NCBI GenBank assembly: GCA_964448465.1
Contig: CAYUVY010000004.1
Location: forward strand, 1 to 46,753
Length of the DNA: 46,753 nucleotides
DNA from: CAYTYZ01 sp964448465
GTDB lineage: Bacteria; Patescibacteriota; Microgenomatia; UBA12405
Reading direction: 5' to 3'
Below are positions 25,890 through 34,152 of this stretch, piece by piece (position 1 is the stretch's first letter; every line of letters starts with the position of its first letter). The position numbers and the translations under genes are program-made. The notes under the pieces were generated by a model, which saw only the letters and a list, made by a program, of their open reading frames with translations, was not told the origin of the DNA and did not search any database.

Positions 25890-27668
25890 GTGAAGCTATT
25901 TTTTAGAGTTTTTTTACTCTTATTTTTTAACATTCTTTTTCTTCACCAGGCTCTGGCCATCGAGCCTGCCAATTGTTCCGGCCAATACGTTACCATCTTA
26001 AACCCAGTTCGCAACAAAGATCTTTGGAAAGACCCAAACATCTCCCAACTAACTAGTCAACATAACTTAATTCAAAAATATAACCTACCTTCCACCTGGT
26101 TACTCCAATATGACACTCTCTTTGATCCAGAAATTGTCCACGCCACCCAAAACTTTTCCACCAATCAAGAATTTGGAGTCTTACTAGAAATTAGTCCAGC
26201 TTTAGCCAAACAAGCCGGAGTATCCTACGCTGCCAACAAGCCCTGGTACGATCCTTCTGTCGTCTTTCTCTCGGGCTATTCGAGATCCGACCGTCTTAAG
26301 CTAATCGATGCTCTTTTTGCCAGCTTTAAACAAGTTTATGGTTATTACCCTAAGACTGTCGGAGCTTGGTGGCTAGATTCCTATGGTGCACAGTATATGG
26401 TTCACAAATATCAAGTAAACTCCCTATTAATTGTCGCCGACCAACTCACCACTGATAACTATGGTGTCTGGGGTCAACCTCCTGGAATTGCCTATTATCC
26501 CGATAAATACAATATTTTATTACCAGCCAGTTCTGTTCAAAATAAACTCCAGGCCTTAGTTTTACAATGGGCCCCTCGTCACCTAACTTTGGGCTATTTG
26601 GGTTCGGGTCCACAAAATTCCAACAATTCTGTCCAAGCCAACGACTATCTCTCTTTGGGCAAGGATCTTGTTTTTTTCAAACAAGTTGCCGGTCAATACT
26701 TAAATTGCCAAAATACCCCCAACCAATTAACCATCGGTTTAGAAATAGGTCAAGAATCCGTGGGCTTACAAACCGAATTTGAAAAACAACTTCAATATTT
26801 ACTACAAGAAAAGAAAACAAATTTCACCACACCGAATAAATATTTTTCTATCTACCAGCAAGCGCACCCCAATTTATCTCCTGATTTACAACTAGGGGAT
26901 TGGCAAGTTACTTCAAAAGCTAAAACTAATCCCAAGCTTAACCAGCAAATCAATTATTCCAATCTTCCACCTTTTTCAGACTACTATTTACCTGACTCTA
27001 CTAGTTTTCTAAGTCGCAACCTTAATAATCTTAAACCCACCAACCAGCTCACTCTCCCCCTGGGTCTAGTAATTTTTCTATTCTTTTCCCTCATAATTTA
27101 TTTCAAAACCACCTTACAAAAAACTTTTGTCTTTATCCTCTTTTATCTCAACCTTTTTGGTTTTTTATTACTTACTTTTTACCAGTTTGGTTATTTTGTC
27201 CGCTTTGACTCCGTATCTGTCAACCTTGCTATTCTTTTTGCCCTTTCCTTACTGTTGTCATTACCCACAGTATTTTTTAAACCCAACCTTCTTCTTCCAA
27301 CTGTTCCTAGCCTATTTTTTCTTTTTGGCCAATTAAGTTTTACCAAGCTAGACACCAGCTGGGTCCTTGGATATTTACACCAGTTTACCCTTACTGGTCT
27401 TAGTATTACTAGTCCCGCCAAGATTCAGTTTTTCCATCAAGAACTACCCCTCTGGGCACCCTCCGCTCTTCGTCATATGCCCACTCCCTCCACCAACCTA
27501 CTTGCTTTTGTTCTTTTTCCGGTCTTGGCCATACTTTTCAATATCTTACTAAATAAACTCAAACAACCCAAGGTGCTTGTCCTTGCTATAAAATTATTCT
27601 TTATCTTGCTATCAATGTACAATTTTCTTAATCTGTTTACTTTAACCCCACAACAAATCGGCTCATGA
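25890..27668 (+). CDS. Membrane protein with extracytoplasmic polysaccharide-deacetylase-like domain
   Basis: 592 aa from GTG. A signal peptide or anchor (~1-23) is followed by a ~360-residue outside domain. The stretches TWLLQYDTLFDPEIVHA, FGVLLEISPALAKQAG and GYYPKTVGAWWLDSYGAQYM resemble the barrel of polysaccharide deacetylase/GH57-like enzymes, but a full catalytic motif cannot be confirmed by eye. The C-terminal ~200 residues form about seven helices. It is coupled to the next GT-C gene by an ATGA overlap, so both likely act on surface glycan. Confidence 0.6.
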   Translation: MKLFFRVFLLLFFNILFLHQALAIEPANCSGQYVTILNPVRNKDLWKDPNISQLTSQHNLIQKYNLPSTWLLQYDTLFDPEIVHATQNFSTNQEFGVLLEISPALAKQAGVSYAANKPWYDPSVVFLSGYSRSDRLKLIDALFASFKQVYGYYPKTVGAWWLDSYGAQYMVHKYQVNSLLIVADQLTTDNYGVWGQPPGIAYYPDKYNILLPASSVQNKLQALVLQWAPRHLTLGYLGSGPQNSNNSVQANDYLSLGKDLVFFKQVAGQYLNCQNTPNQLTIGLEIGQESVGLQTEFEKQLQYLLQEKKTNFTTPNKYFSIYQQAHPNLSPDLQLGDWQVTSKAKTNPKLNQQINYSNLPPFSDYYLPDSTSFLSRNLNNLKPTNQLTLPLGLVIFLFFSLIIYFKTTLQKTFVFILFYLNLFGFLLLTFYQFGYFVRFDSVSVNLAILFALSLLLSLPTVFFKPNLLLPTVPSLFFLFGQLSFTKLDTSWVLGYLHQFTLTGLSITSPAKIQFFHQELPLWAPSALRHMPTPSTNLLAFVLFPVLAILFNILLNKLKQPKVLVLAIKLFFILLSMYNFLNLFTLTPQQIGS

Positions 27669-28774
27669 AAAAATACTTAGCAATTTTTTTAGTCTTTACT
27701 CTGGTTCTTTTTCGCTATCGCCAGGTTTTTACTTACCACTATGACCCTATTTATTGGGAAAAATTTTACAACGAATCTCAGTACAATTTGGGTAGCAGAG
27801 AATTAAGTGATGAAGGTGTCCTCCGCTATGTGGGCTATAGACTTGTAAAAGGGGACAACCCATTTTATCTACACTATTGGATTCCGCCTTTTGGTAAATA
27901 TTTATATGGACTCTCGGTAAATTATTTTGGCAACCCATATATTACCTCTGTTCTTCTATACACACTCTCTTGCCTGGTGTTTCTACTTCTTGCTAGAGAA
28001 CTATTACCTTCAAACTTAGCCTTATTCTCTCTGGTTCTTTTTATACTTAATCCGCTCTTGGTCAGACAAGTGGGGCTAACCATGCTAGATTTACCCCTGG
28101 CTCTCCTTTTTCTCTTTTCACTTTTGTTCTTTGTTAAATTTCTGAAAAACAGCCAAAACCAAAAACTCCTGCTGATAAGTGCAGTCTTTCTTGGGCTTGC
28201 AGCCGGAACCAAACCACCATTCTATGTCTTGACCACTTTTACAGTATCCTTTATTTTTCTTTTTTTCTTAAAAAAATTATCACAGTTACCTTTGTTTATT
28301 ATTTTCTTATTTATTGGTTATGTTGTCTCGTATGTTTGCTACTTTTCTATTCATCCCAACCCTATGCCTTGGTTACGCTTACACCAAAAAGTTGTCGAAT
28401 TTCAAGCTGGTATGAGAGGTACAAATTTTCCCCTAAACACTTTTCAAGCAATTTTTGTTGGATCCACTAGACACTATGATGGCAGGAATTACCCCTTTTC
28501 CGAGTGGTATCTACTTTTCCCCATATTCTTTTTGTCGCTGTTCAAAATATTTGTCCAAAAAACCAGTCTAGTCGAAAAATATTTAATACTATTTACGCTT
28601 GTCTACCTCCTCTTCAGTCCTTTACTCGACTTTTGGCCCAGATATTTTGTACCCATTCTTGCACCACTAACCATAGTTTTTGTCTCCACCGTAAAAAACA
28701 AATATCTTCTGTCTCTTGCGATTTTATATTCTCTGATTCTTTTTTACGCTACCAAACTTTCTCAACTACAATAG
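27665..28774 (+). CDS. GT39-like GT-C glycosyltransferase
   Basis: 369 aa, ~10 hydrophobic helices. The first loop has DPIYWEKFYNESQYNLG and DEGVLRYVGYRLVKGDNPF, then HYWIPPFGKYLYGLS. Two helix pairs follow, with MLDLPLALLFLFSLL and GLAAGTKPPFYVLTTF, both typical of PMT/ArnT-type enzymes that use polyprenyl-phosphate sugars. Its ATG overlaps the preceding stop (ATGA). Confidence 0.75.
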   Translation: MKKYLAIFLVFTLVLFRYRQVFTYHYDPIYWEKFYNESQYNLGSRELSDEGVLRYVGYRLVKGDNPFYLHYWIPPFGKYLYGLSVNYFGNPYITSVLLYTLSCLVFLLLARELLPSNLALFSLVLFILNPLLVRQVGLTMLDLPLALLFLFSLLFFVKFLKNSQNQKLLLISAVFLGLAAGTKPPFYVLTTFTVSFIFLFFLKKLSQLPLFIIFLFIGYVVSYVCYFSIHPNPMPWLRLHQKVVEFQAGMRGTNFPLNTFQAIFVGSTRHYDGRNYPFSEWYLLFPIFFLSLFKIFVQKTSLVEKYLILFTLVYLLFSPLLDFWPRYFVPILAPLTIVFVSTVKNKYLLSLAILYSLILFYATKLSQLQ

Positions 28775-28793
28775 CCAAAAGATATCAAACTTT

Positions 28794-30023
28794 CTATTCT
28801 CTGCTAATTGCGGCCGTGCTACAGTGTAATCCACCATATCCCTTGGTAATTTCTTTTAAATCCGCATTAAATACCTCAAAACCCCTTTTTTGTAATTCAC
28901 CGGTCAATCGGTTTCCTTCTGCCAATGACAGGATAATTCTTTTTCTTCCTAGGTTTAATAAGTTCGGCGCATAGGCCAATTGTTCATCCTTGGTCAAGGG
29001 TATCAACTCTACCCCTCTTTTTTCCAAATGATCCATAAACCAGCCCTTATCAACCAATTTTAAACCAGTCAAAGGATCACCTTCCACTTCAAATATTTTT
29101 CTCCTTTTCACCTCTTCCTCACAAGCCACGACCATATTTTTGCCCACAGGCATCCAAAAAGTGTCCAAATGCATTGCGTCCATCTCATTGCTTCCCCCAT
29201 CTCTTTCTGCGTCGTGGACCATCATTACCCGACCACCCTTGGAAATAATCGATTCAGAAGCTTGCAAGACCCCTTCCTTGTTTGTTCTACCCCCTGCTCC
29301 TACATAAAAAATCCCATCATTTGCAATTCCGTCTCCTCCTTCAAACCTTCCTCTGCCACAAATCTGTACTTGTTCTATTCCCCTAGAGTCAAATAACTCA
29401 GAAAAATTCAAGACCGCTTTAAAAAGATGTACTTCTGGTTGTCGAATTTGGTGCTGCATTGCAGACCAAACCTGGGTTTTCCCCAATAAGTTAGACTGGT
29501 CCCTTGCATACAACAAGTTAGAAAGAGGCAATTCGTCTCTCAAGGAAACAATTTCATTGACCAGGGTTGCCGTGGCTCTTCCATACTTTTTTACGTCCGC
29601 CTCCAACACCAAATCTAGCCAGTCCAGAGGATCTTCACCCCCTATTTTTGCTTTTTTACCATATTTTTTACCATAAAACCTTGCCCTTCTTTCTATCTTT
29701 TTTCTCAAGTTTTCATAACTTAACTTTGGTTTCAACCCGAGACCTTCAATCATTTTTGCCAACAAGTCTTTTACCATAATTACTTCTACGCCTTGTGCCG
29801 CTAGAATATTTTCGACATTTTCAAACTCAGCTCTCGCTTTGGGTAAATTAAATTGCCTCTGAAAACAGCTTACCTTTACGGGTAACAATTGCCCTAGCAC
29901 TGTCTCTGTCCCGGGAGCTCCCCACATCAATACCTTTTTTAATTCCGCTGTCTCTTCAAATACACCCAAAGCTCCTCCTTGCTTGTTGTTTTTTAATTTA
30001 ATTTCATTTTTATTTTTTTGCAT
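28794..30023 (-). CDS. Arginine deiminase-like amidinohydrolase
   Basis: 409 aa from ATG 30023. Guanidine-modifying superfamily motifs are complete: LLYARDQSNLLG (Asp), RGRFEGGDGIANDGI (Glu, Asp), MHLDTFWMPV (His, Asp) and the catalytic Cys in GGLHCSTAAISRE (Cys401). The expected reaction is arginine to citrulline plus ammonia. Fold conservation begins only at GALGVFEETAELKKV; a TTG at 29969 with GGAGG just upstream is a possible alternative start, because the ATG directly abuts a terminator T-run. A promoter plus leader precedes it. No ornithine carbamoyltransferase or carbamate kinase is adjacent; a citrulline hydrolase-like gene is. Confidence 0.88.
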   Translation of the reverse strand: MQKNKNEIKLKNNKQGGALGVFEETAELKKVLMWGAPGTETVLGQLLPVKVSCFQRQFNLPKARAEFENVENILAAQGVEVIMVKDLLAKMIEGLGLKPKLSYENLRKKIERRARFYGKKYGKKAKIGGEDPLDWLDLVLEADVKKYGRATATLVNEIVSLRDELPLSNLLYARDQSNLLGKTQVWSAMQHQIRQPEVHLFKAVLNFSELFDSRGIEQVQICGRGRFEGGDGIANDGIFYVGAGGRTNKEGVLQASESIISKGGRVMMVHDAERDGGSNEMDAMHLDTFWMPVGKNMVVACEEEVKRRKIFEVEGDPLTGLKLVDKGWFMDHLEKRGVELIPLTKDEQLAYAPNLLNLGRKRIILSLAEGNRLTGELQKRGFEVFNADLKEITKGYGGLHCSTAAISRE

Positions 30024-30045
30024 AAAAAAACCCGCTCTTGGCGGG
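30024..30045 (-). terminator. Intrinsic terminator at the end of the arginine deiminase leader
   Basis: Minus strand: CCCGC (30045-30041), loop CAAGA, GCGGG (30035-30031), then T7 (30030-30024), ending exactly at the ATG. An outer A-T pair lengthens the stem. It may end transcription from the upstream gene or act as an attenuator within the leader that begins near 30118. Confidence 0.7.
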
Positions 30046-30152
30046 TATAATTATTACGGGCAAATACGCCTCTCTCTACGTGTACGGTTTAGTCTAACTT
30101 TAAATATTTTCAAACTAAGTTGTAATTTATACCTTAACTTATAACTTGTCAA
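30046..30152 (-). promoter_or_regulatory. Promoter and long leader upstream of the arginine deiminase gene (attenuator or riboswitch candidate)
   Basis: Minus strand: TTGACA (30152-30147), 17-base spacer, TAAATT (30129-30124), with TATAAA at a 15-base spacing as alternative. Transcription would start near 30118, giving a ~95-nt leader that ends in the terminator. Upstream of the terminator, GCCCG (around 30062-30058) could pair with the terminator's 3' arm and compete with it. No known riboswitch class is recognised. Confidence 0.45.
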
Positions 30153-30154
30153 TT

Positions 30155-31117
30155 TTAAGGCCTGCTTGGCAGGCTTGCCGCAAAGTCCGGCCTGTCAAAA
30201 AATACCAGAGACGCAATAGCCCCAATTAGTCCTCTCTTTCCCGTAACCTCTTCTGTTATTACTCCATTTTCCTTGGCCGCCCTAATTAATACTTCCACGT
30301 CTTCAATTAATTTAAATTTCACACTTTCACACAGTTCTTGAAATTCCTTATTAAACGTAAATCCTTCATATACTGCCATTCCTGTCTGTTTACTGAAAGT
30401 ATTTTTCTTTAGTTCTTTTTTAAAATTGCTAATTATTTTTCTTTTTTCCTCTTCGTTACTAAAAATTATTCCTACTACCGTGCCAAAACAGTTTTTTGTT
30501 TTGCTAGGATTATAGGGATATAATTGCACATTCACGTGCATGGCATATCGAACTTTTAGTTTCAAAGCAATCTTCGTAGCCAGATTGTGAACTAGTGAAT
30601 AAGTGGCACCTTGTACATCGTTGTCCGTGTCATCCACCCCAATTAGCAATAGCCTCTTTTTCGGAAACACAATTCTCGCTTTACCTAATCTGGTTCCACC
30701 ACCTTCACTTAATACCTCCACTGTTTTTACTCCTTCTGCCATACCTCGAGAAAAAGATGCACTTACGCCCCCTCCGCCCAACCCCGCAATTGTTATTTCC
30801 ACCGTACTTTTTTTTACCACACACTCTTCAATTCCAATGGGTGAAAAAGAGGGGACTAGACTTAGCTCCGCTTTTCCAGGTTTGACAATGCAAATCGTCG
30901 AACCACCTTCCCGATAGGACTTTTCTACAATGGAACTAGTTAATGGAAAATGCAGGGCCCTCCAGCCTTCCACAAAAAATCCATCTTTTGGTCCATAGTT
31001 TTCAATATACATCACCTTGCTGGTTGCCGGGTCCACTACCGTTTCAATACGGTTATAAGGCATCACCCAGGCTACATTTTTAAATTTATTTATTAACTCT
31101 TGACGTGAGTATTTCAT
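30155..31117 (-). CDS. Methanogenesis-marker-11-like / TiaS-type domain protein
   Basis: 320 aa from ATG 31117, two bases below the upstream stop; an ATG at 31204 would overlap the CtlX-like gene. The N-terminal half has YNRIETVVDPATSKVMYIE and ITIAGLGGGGVSASFSRGMAEGVKTVEVL, then GGGTRLGKARIV. The C-terminal half starts LLLIGVDDTDNDVQGATYSL, the IGxDDTD motif of TiaS (agmatinyl-cytidine synthetase) proteins. The order of motifs resembles archaeal methanogenesis marker 11; this is from memory of the family, without a search. It lies between arginine- and citrulline-processing genes. The last residues come from a GC palindrome (30160-30174). Confidence 0.55.
   Translation of the reverse strand: MKYSRQELINKFKNVAWVMPYNRIETVVDPATSKVMYIENYGPKDGFFVEGWRALHFPLTSSIVEKSYREGGSTICIVKPGKAELSLVPSFSPIGIEECVVKKSTVEITIAGLGGGGVSASFSRGMAEGVKTVEVLSEGGGTRLGKARIVFPKKRLLLIGVDDTDNDVQGATYSLVHNLATKIALKLKVRYAMHVNVQLYPYNPSKTKNCFGTVVGIIFSNEEEKRKIISNFKKELKKNTFSKQTGMAVYEGFTFNKEFQELCESVKFKLIEDVEVLIRAAKENGVITEEVTGKRGLIGAIASLVFFDRPDFAASLPSRP
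30160..30174. repeat. GC-rich palindrome at the end of the MMP11-like gene
   Basis: GCCTGC-TTG-GCAGGC, 6-bp arms. It forms the last codons of the gene (SLPSRP), next to a second GC-rich patch GCCGCAAAGTCCGGC. Confidence 0.6.
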
Positions 31118-31118
31118 C

Positions 31119-32054
31119 CTAAAATATTTCTGCCAACATACAACGGGCACTTCCGCCACCCACCGTTTCGATAGTCTCGATGGCCACCGGGACAATTTCT
31201 CCACTCTTACCCAGGGTTTCTAGTTGTTCAGGACTAAAAGCTGCCCTTGCTCTTTCCGACATAATCACCAATTTGGTTCCATCAGTATTTAGAGTTTGGA
31301 GAATATTCCCACACATGTTGTACATTTGCTCCATGCTAATCTCGAGCACTGTCTTTCCAGAGTCCTGCAGTTTTTTTAGTACAGTTGTCTTCTCTGCCTC
31401 TGACTTAATGGCCGGGGTACACACTATCGCAAAATTGTCACCCACGCTCATTATCACGTTAGTGTGATAGACGGGCTTACCTCCAAAGTCTACCGCCATA
31501 AAAAAGACCGGTTCAAACCCCATCTTTTCTGCCCATTTCTTAAATTCAACCTCACTTGTTCGTTGTGAACCAATGGCGTAAGCAATTTTATTTGCCCTGT
31601 CCAAAACCAAACTTCCGGTCCCCTCCAATACTTCTCCAGACTTTTCATCTTCGGTAAGGTCAACTGTTTCTACATAGGTTTTTCCGACTTCGCCAAGTCT
31701 TTTTACTAAGTTCTCGGGCTGTCTTTCCCATCGTCTGTTTTGAGCTTTCATTGGGTACAACACCAAGCAACCGGGATGTGTACTAAACCAGTTGTTGGGG
31801 AAAATTGCATCTGGGGTTATCTCGCCTTTTGGACCCCTGGGGCTTTCCAGTACCACCACCTTTAGCTTGTGACTTTCTAGTTTTTCCACCATTTTTCCAA
31901 ACTCACCCAATACAGTTTGTCTTATTTTTTCTTCCGGCGTCTCAATCTTATGTTGAAATTCATTATCTAGTCCAGTCTCGGCGTTAAAACCAAAATAATC
32001 GGGTCGCACCATCACCACTGTATCCGTCAGCTGCATGTTTGTACTTGTTGACAT
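31119..32054 (-). CDS. Citrulline hydrolase/CtlX-like amidinotransferase-fold enzyme
   Basis: 311 aa. It has the COG4874/CtlX pattern: PDAIFPNNWFSTHPGCLVLY, MKAQNRRWERQPENLV, EGTGSLVLDRANKIAYA, VYHTNVIMSVGDNFAIVC and the catalytic Cys near the C-terminus in GGGSARCMLAEIF. Members hydrolyse citrulline to ornithine or act on related ureido/guanidino compounds. With the adjacent deiminase this would turn arginine into ornithine, CO2 and ammonia without carbamoyl phosphate (inference). The MMP11-like gene begins immediately after its stop. Confidence 0.85.
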   Translation of the reverse strand: MSTSTNMQLTDTVVMVRPDYFGFNAETGLDNEFQHKIETPEEKIRQTVLGEFGKMVEKLESHKLKVVVLESPRGPKGEITPDAIFPNNWFSTHPGCLVLYPMKAQNRRWERQPENLVKRLGEVGKTYVETVDLTEDEKSGEVLEGTGSLVLDRANKIAYAIGSQRTSEVEFKKWAEKMGFEPVFFMAVDFGGKPVYHTNVIMSVGDNFAIVCTPAIKSEAEKTTVLKKLQDSGKTVLEISMEQMYNMCGNILQTLNTDGTKLVIMSERARAAFSPEQLETLGKSGEIVPVAIETIETVGGGSARCMLAEIF

Positions 32055-32145
32055 ATATTTGAGATATGTAAAAAAATTGATAAATTGTTGTATTCTATTA
32101 CAACTACCCCCACTGTCAATAGTAAAATTTTATCCAAACCTTAGG

Positions 32146-32679
32146 TTATCTTCTTCTTATCTGTACTTGACTCAAATCATATGGAGTATCACAACAAACA
32201 AACACTTCCCCTGGTCGTGGAGCTTTGTATCGATTGCAGCTTTTTTTGCAAGGCTCCCATGCCTCTGGGTCCATCTCCGTTGTCTGCATTTTTCTTCCCC
32301 CAAGTCGTATAAAAATAGGTTCACTTGCTGAATTTGCCAATGCCACAATTCTGTGGTCTGGCAAAATTTCCCTTGCCAAAAGTATGGTTTCCTGAATCGC
32401 TACAGTGGCTATTCCTTTTCCTCTGTGTGATGGACTAGTAAATACTCCACCTAACTCACAATCCCTATAACCGTGTTCCTCCCAGAGATATGTAATTGCA
32501 CTATGGCCAACAAGCTCATCTCCAATAAATGCTAAAACTGCTCTCCCTTTATTAAAATCGGCAAAGACAACGTCGGCATCCTTTCGAAGCATGTTTCCTG
32601 TGGTAGTCCAATCGGAAACAACCTGGGCATAGATCCTATCATTAACTGTAGCCAAACGTGTACTTATTATTTCAGTCAT
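32146..32679 (-). CDS. GNAT family N-acetyltransferase
   Basis: 177 aa from ATG 32679. The acetyl-CoA loop is HRGKGIATVAIQETILLARE, preceded by GDELVGHSAITYLW and followed by IVALANSASEPIFIRLGGR. The C-terminal ~45 residues are Cys-rich (EPCKKSCNRYK, VFVCCDTPYD), which could be a small extra element. The substrate is unknown; placement beside arginine/ornithine genes may hint at an amino-acid substrate, which is inference. An in-frame ATG at 32718 gives a 13-residue extension without support. Confidence 0.8.
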   Translation of the reverse strand: MTEIISTRLATVNDRIYAQVVSDWTTTGNMLRKDADVVFADFNKGRAVLAFIGDELVGHSAITYLWEEHGYRDCELGGVFTSPSHRGKGIATVAIQETILLAREILPDHRIVALANSASEPIFIRLGGRKMQTTEMDPEAWEPCKKSCNRYKAPRPGEVFVCCDTPYDLSQVQIRRR

Positions 32680-32757
32680 GAGTATTAAATATTCATTAAC
32701 TTGACGCATAATACACACCTCGTTTCAGCTTGTCAACAATTAGCTACAAATAAAAAC

Positions 32758-32786
32758 TTGACAAATACCCCTAAATTTATTATTAT
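32758..32786 (+). promoter_or_regulatory. Consensus promoter with leaderless start
   Basis: TTGACA (32758-32763), exactly 17 bases, TATTAT (32781-32786), then five bases to ATG 32792. One of the few promoters here with a perfect -35. Confidence 0.8.
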
Positions 32787-32791
32787 AAGAT

Positions 32792-33340
32792 ATGGCAGAT
32801 AAAAATTTAGGCGAGCTTTTAATAATCAAGGTCGAGGCCCTGGCTCAAGTGCCAGATCTGGCCAAGAAATACAAGCGCAACATAGACCCAGCGCAGGATC
32901 TTAACGTTAGGGGAGTTGACAGAGCCATTCGAATTCTTCTGGACAAAAACGCTACCAAACTTGAGCTAACTATGGATCGAGATGTATGGCAAAGGTTTAC
33001 TCAAGCAGTCTCTGAAGGTAAGTTTAAAGACGGGTTAGCCATCGCCTATGCCGAACAATTGTGTCAACTGGGAGTAATTGGCCAACCAGGACTGGATGAA
33101 ATTAACCGGTTTTTCGCCAAATTGCCACCAGAAGTTCGAAGATCAAAAGTAATTGATCCAGAATATTATAATCGTCAGTTAATTCCTATTCCCAAAACAG
33201 AGTATTCCGCCGAACCAATTGTTAGTGCTACTGGTTTAAATTTCGTTAGTAATGGCCGAAGAGCTAGGCCTTACGGTACTATCGATGAACAACTCAATAG
33301 GGCCTACGAATATCGAGTGTCTCTTCGCAAAAGCAGATAG
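32792..33340 (+). CDS. Conserved-looking cytoplasmic protein, function unknown
   Basis: 182 aa, no signal peptide or membrane segment, mixed charge and mostly helical-looking. Landmarks are NVRGVDRAIRILLDKNATKL, YAEQLCQLGVIGQPGLDEIN and LPPEVRRSKVIDPEYYN. No family recognised. The strong promoter suggests real, high expression. Its stop lies two bases before the 3' end of the convergent tRNA-Arg gene. Confidence 0.75.
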   Translation: MADKNLGELLIIKVEALAQVPDLAKKYKRNIDPAQDLNVRGVDRAIRILLDKNATKLELTMDRDVWQRFTQAVSEGKFKDGLAIAYAEQLCQLGVIGQPGLDEINRFFAKLPPEVRRSKVIDPEYYNRQLIPIPKTEYSAEPIVSATGLNFVSNGRRARPYGTIDEQLNRAYEYRVSLRKSR

Positions 33341-33342
33341 TT

Positions 33343-33417
33343 TGGTGCCCCTAGCGGGAATTGAACCCACATCAGCGGTTTCGGAAACCGCTATTCTATC
33401 CGTTGAACTATAGAGGC
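33343..33417 (-). tRNA. tRNA-Arg (anticodon CCG)
   Basis: Read on the minus strand: acceptor GCCTCTA pairs with TAGGGGC, then discriminator A and encoded CCA. The anticodon arm GCGGT-TTCCGAA-ACCGC gives CCG, reading CGG codons. The T arm GTGGGTTCAATTCCCGC is typical. 75 nt including CCA, while the two tRNA-Ser genes at the window end lack encoded CCA. Confidence 0.95.
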
Positions 33418-33421
33418 AGTT

Positions 33422-34144
33422 CTACCAATTAAATTGTGGAATTTTTATTGTGGGTATTACTATTTTTATTGGTGTGGGTGTGGCGGTGGGAATTATTTTC
33501 AAAATCCCAGGATTTAAAATAAGCTTAGCTGTTGTTGGCGTTGGTGGTACAGGAGTGTTTGTTGGTGCCACTGTAACAGTGGGGGCACTTGTTGCTGATG
33601 GCGCTAAAGTTGTTACTGGTTTTGTTGTTGGAGTCGCTTCGACTTGGTCGTACCAGTCCTGTGGAAGTATATTTTCATCCACGCTGCCAGCCTTAACCAC
33701 CACGGGAATTTTTACATGGCTCTTGCACTTTGCTTCCAATCCACACAAAACAAATTCGTTGTAATAAGCCTTAGTTTTATCCAAAAACGCATAAACATAA
33801 TACATTCCAGGATCTAACTCCATTTCAAACCCAACCCCCGTTTTATATTTTTTATCCTTAATTTGTTTTACACAGGTTGTCAGACTTGTATTCCCTACCA
33901 CTTCTGCGCATACTCCCATTTCTTCTGGAATGTGGTCCGATGGATAAATTAAATATCCACTAATTTTTCCTTTACTTTCCATAGTTACCGATGGTGTGGC
34001 TTCCATTGCCGTTGGTACTGGTGTAACAGTCGGTATAACCTCTTTTTTAAAATTTCTACCCGCTACCACTCCTATTGCCAATATAAACAGTCCACCAAAA
34101 ACCAAAAATACTGGTATTGCACCTTTTTCTTTTTGTTTATTCAT
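33422..34144 (-). CDS. Membrane-anchored extracytoplasmic protein with Pro/Thr-rich tail
   Basis: 240 aa. An N-terminal helix (GAIPVFLVFGGLFILAIGVV) is followed by a P/T linker, a compact domain of ~110 residues with four Cys (GVCAEVV, LTTCVKQ, FVLCGLEAKCKSH) likely forming disulfides, and a long Pro/Thr/Val-rich tail (TPTTKPVTTLAPSATSAP). Probably exposed on the surface; function unknown. TAAAAT on the minus strand (34155-34150) ends five bases before the ATG. Confidence 0.75.
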   Translation of the reverse strand: MNKQKEKGAIPVFLVFGGLFILAIGVVAGRNFKKEVIPTVTPVPTAMEATPSVTMESKGKISGYLIYPSDHIPEEMGVCAEVVGNTSLTTCVKQIKDKKYKTGVGFEMELDPGMYYVYAFLDKTKAYYNEFVLCGLEAKCKSHVKIPVVVKAGSVDENILPQDWYDQVEATPTTKPVTTLAPSATSAPTVTVAPTNTPVPPTPTTAKLILNPGILKIIPTATPTPIKIVIPTIKIPQFNW

Positions 34145-34152
34145 GGGCCATT

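Noticed and set aside
31118..31204. Longer start for the MMP11-like protein at 31204
   Set aside because: It would overlap the conserved catalytic Cys end of the CtlX-like gene by 86 bp and adds a non-family N-terminus.
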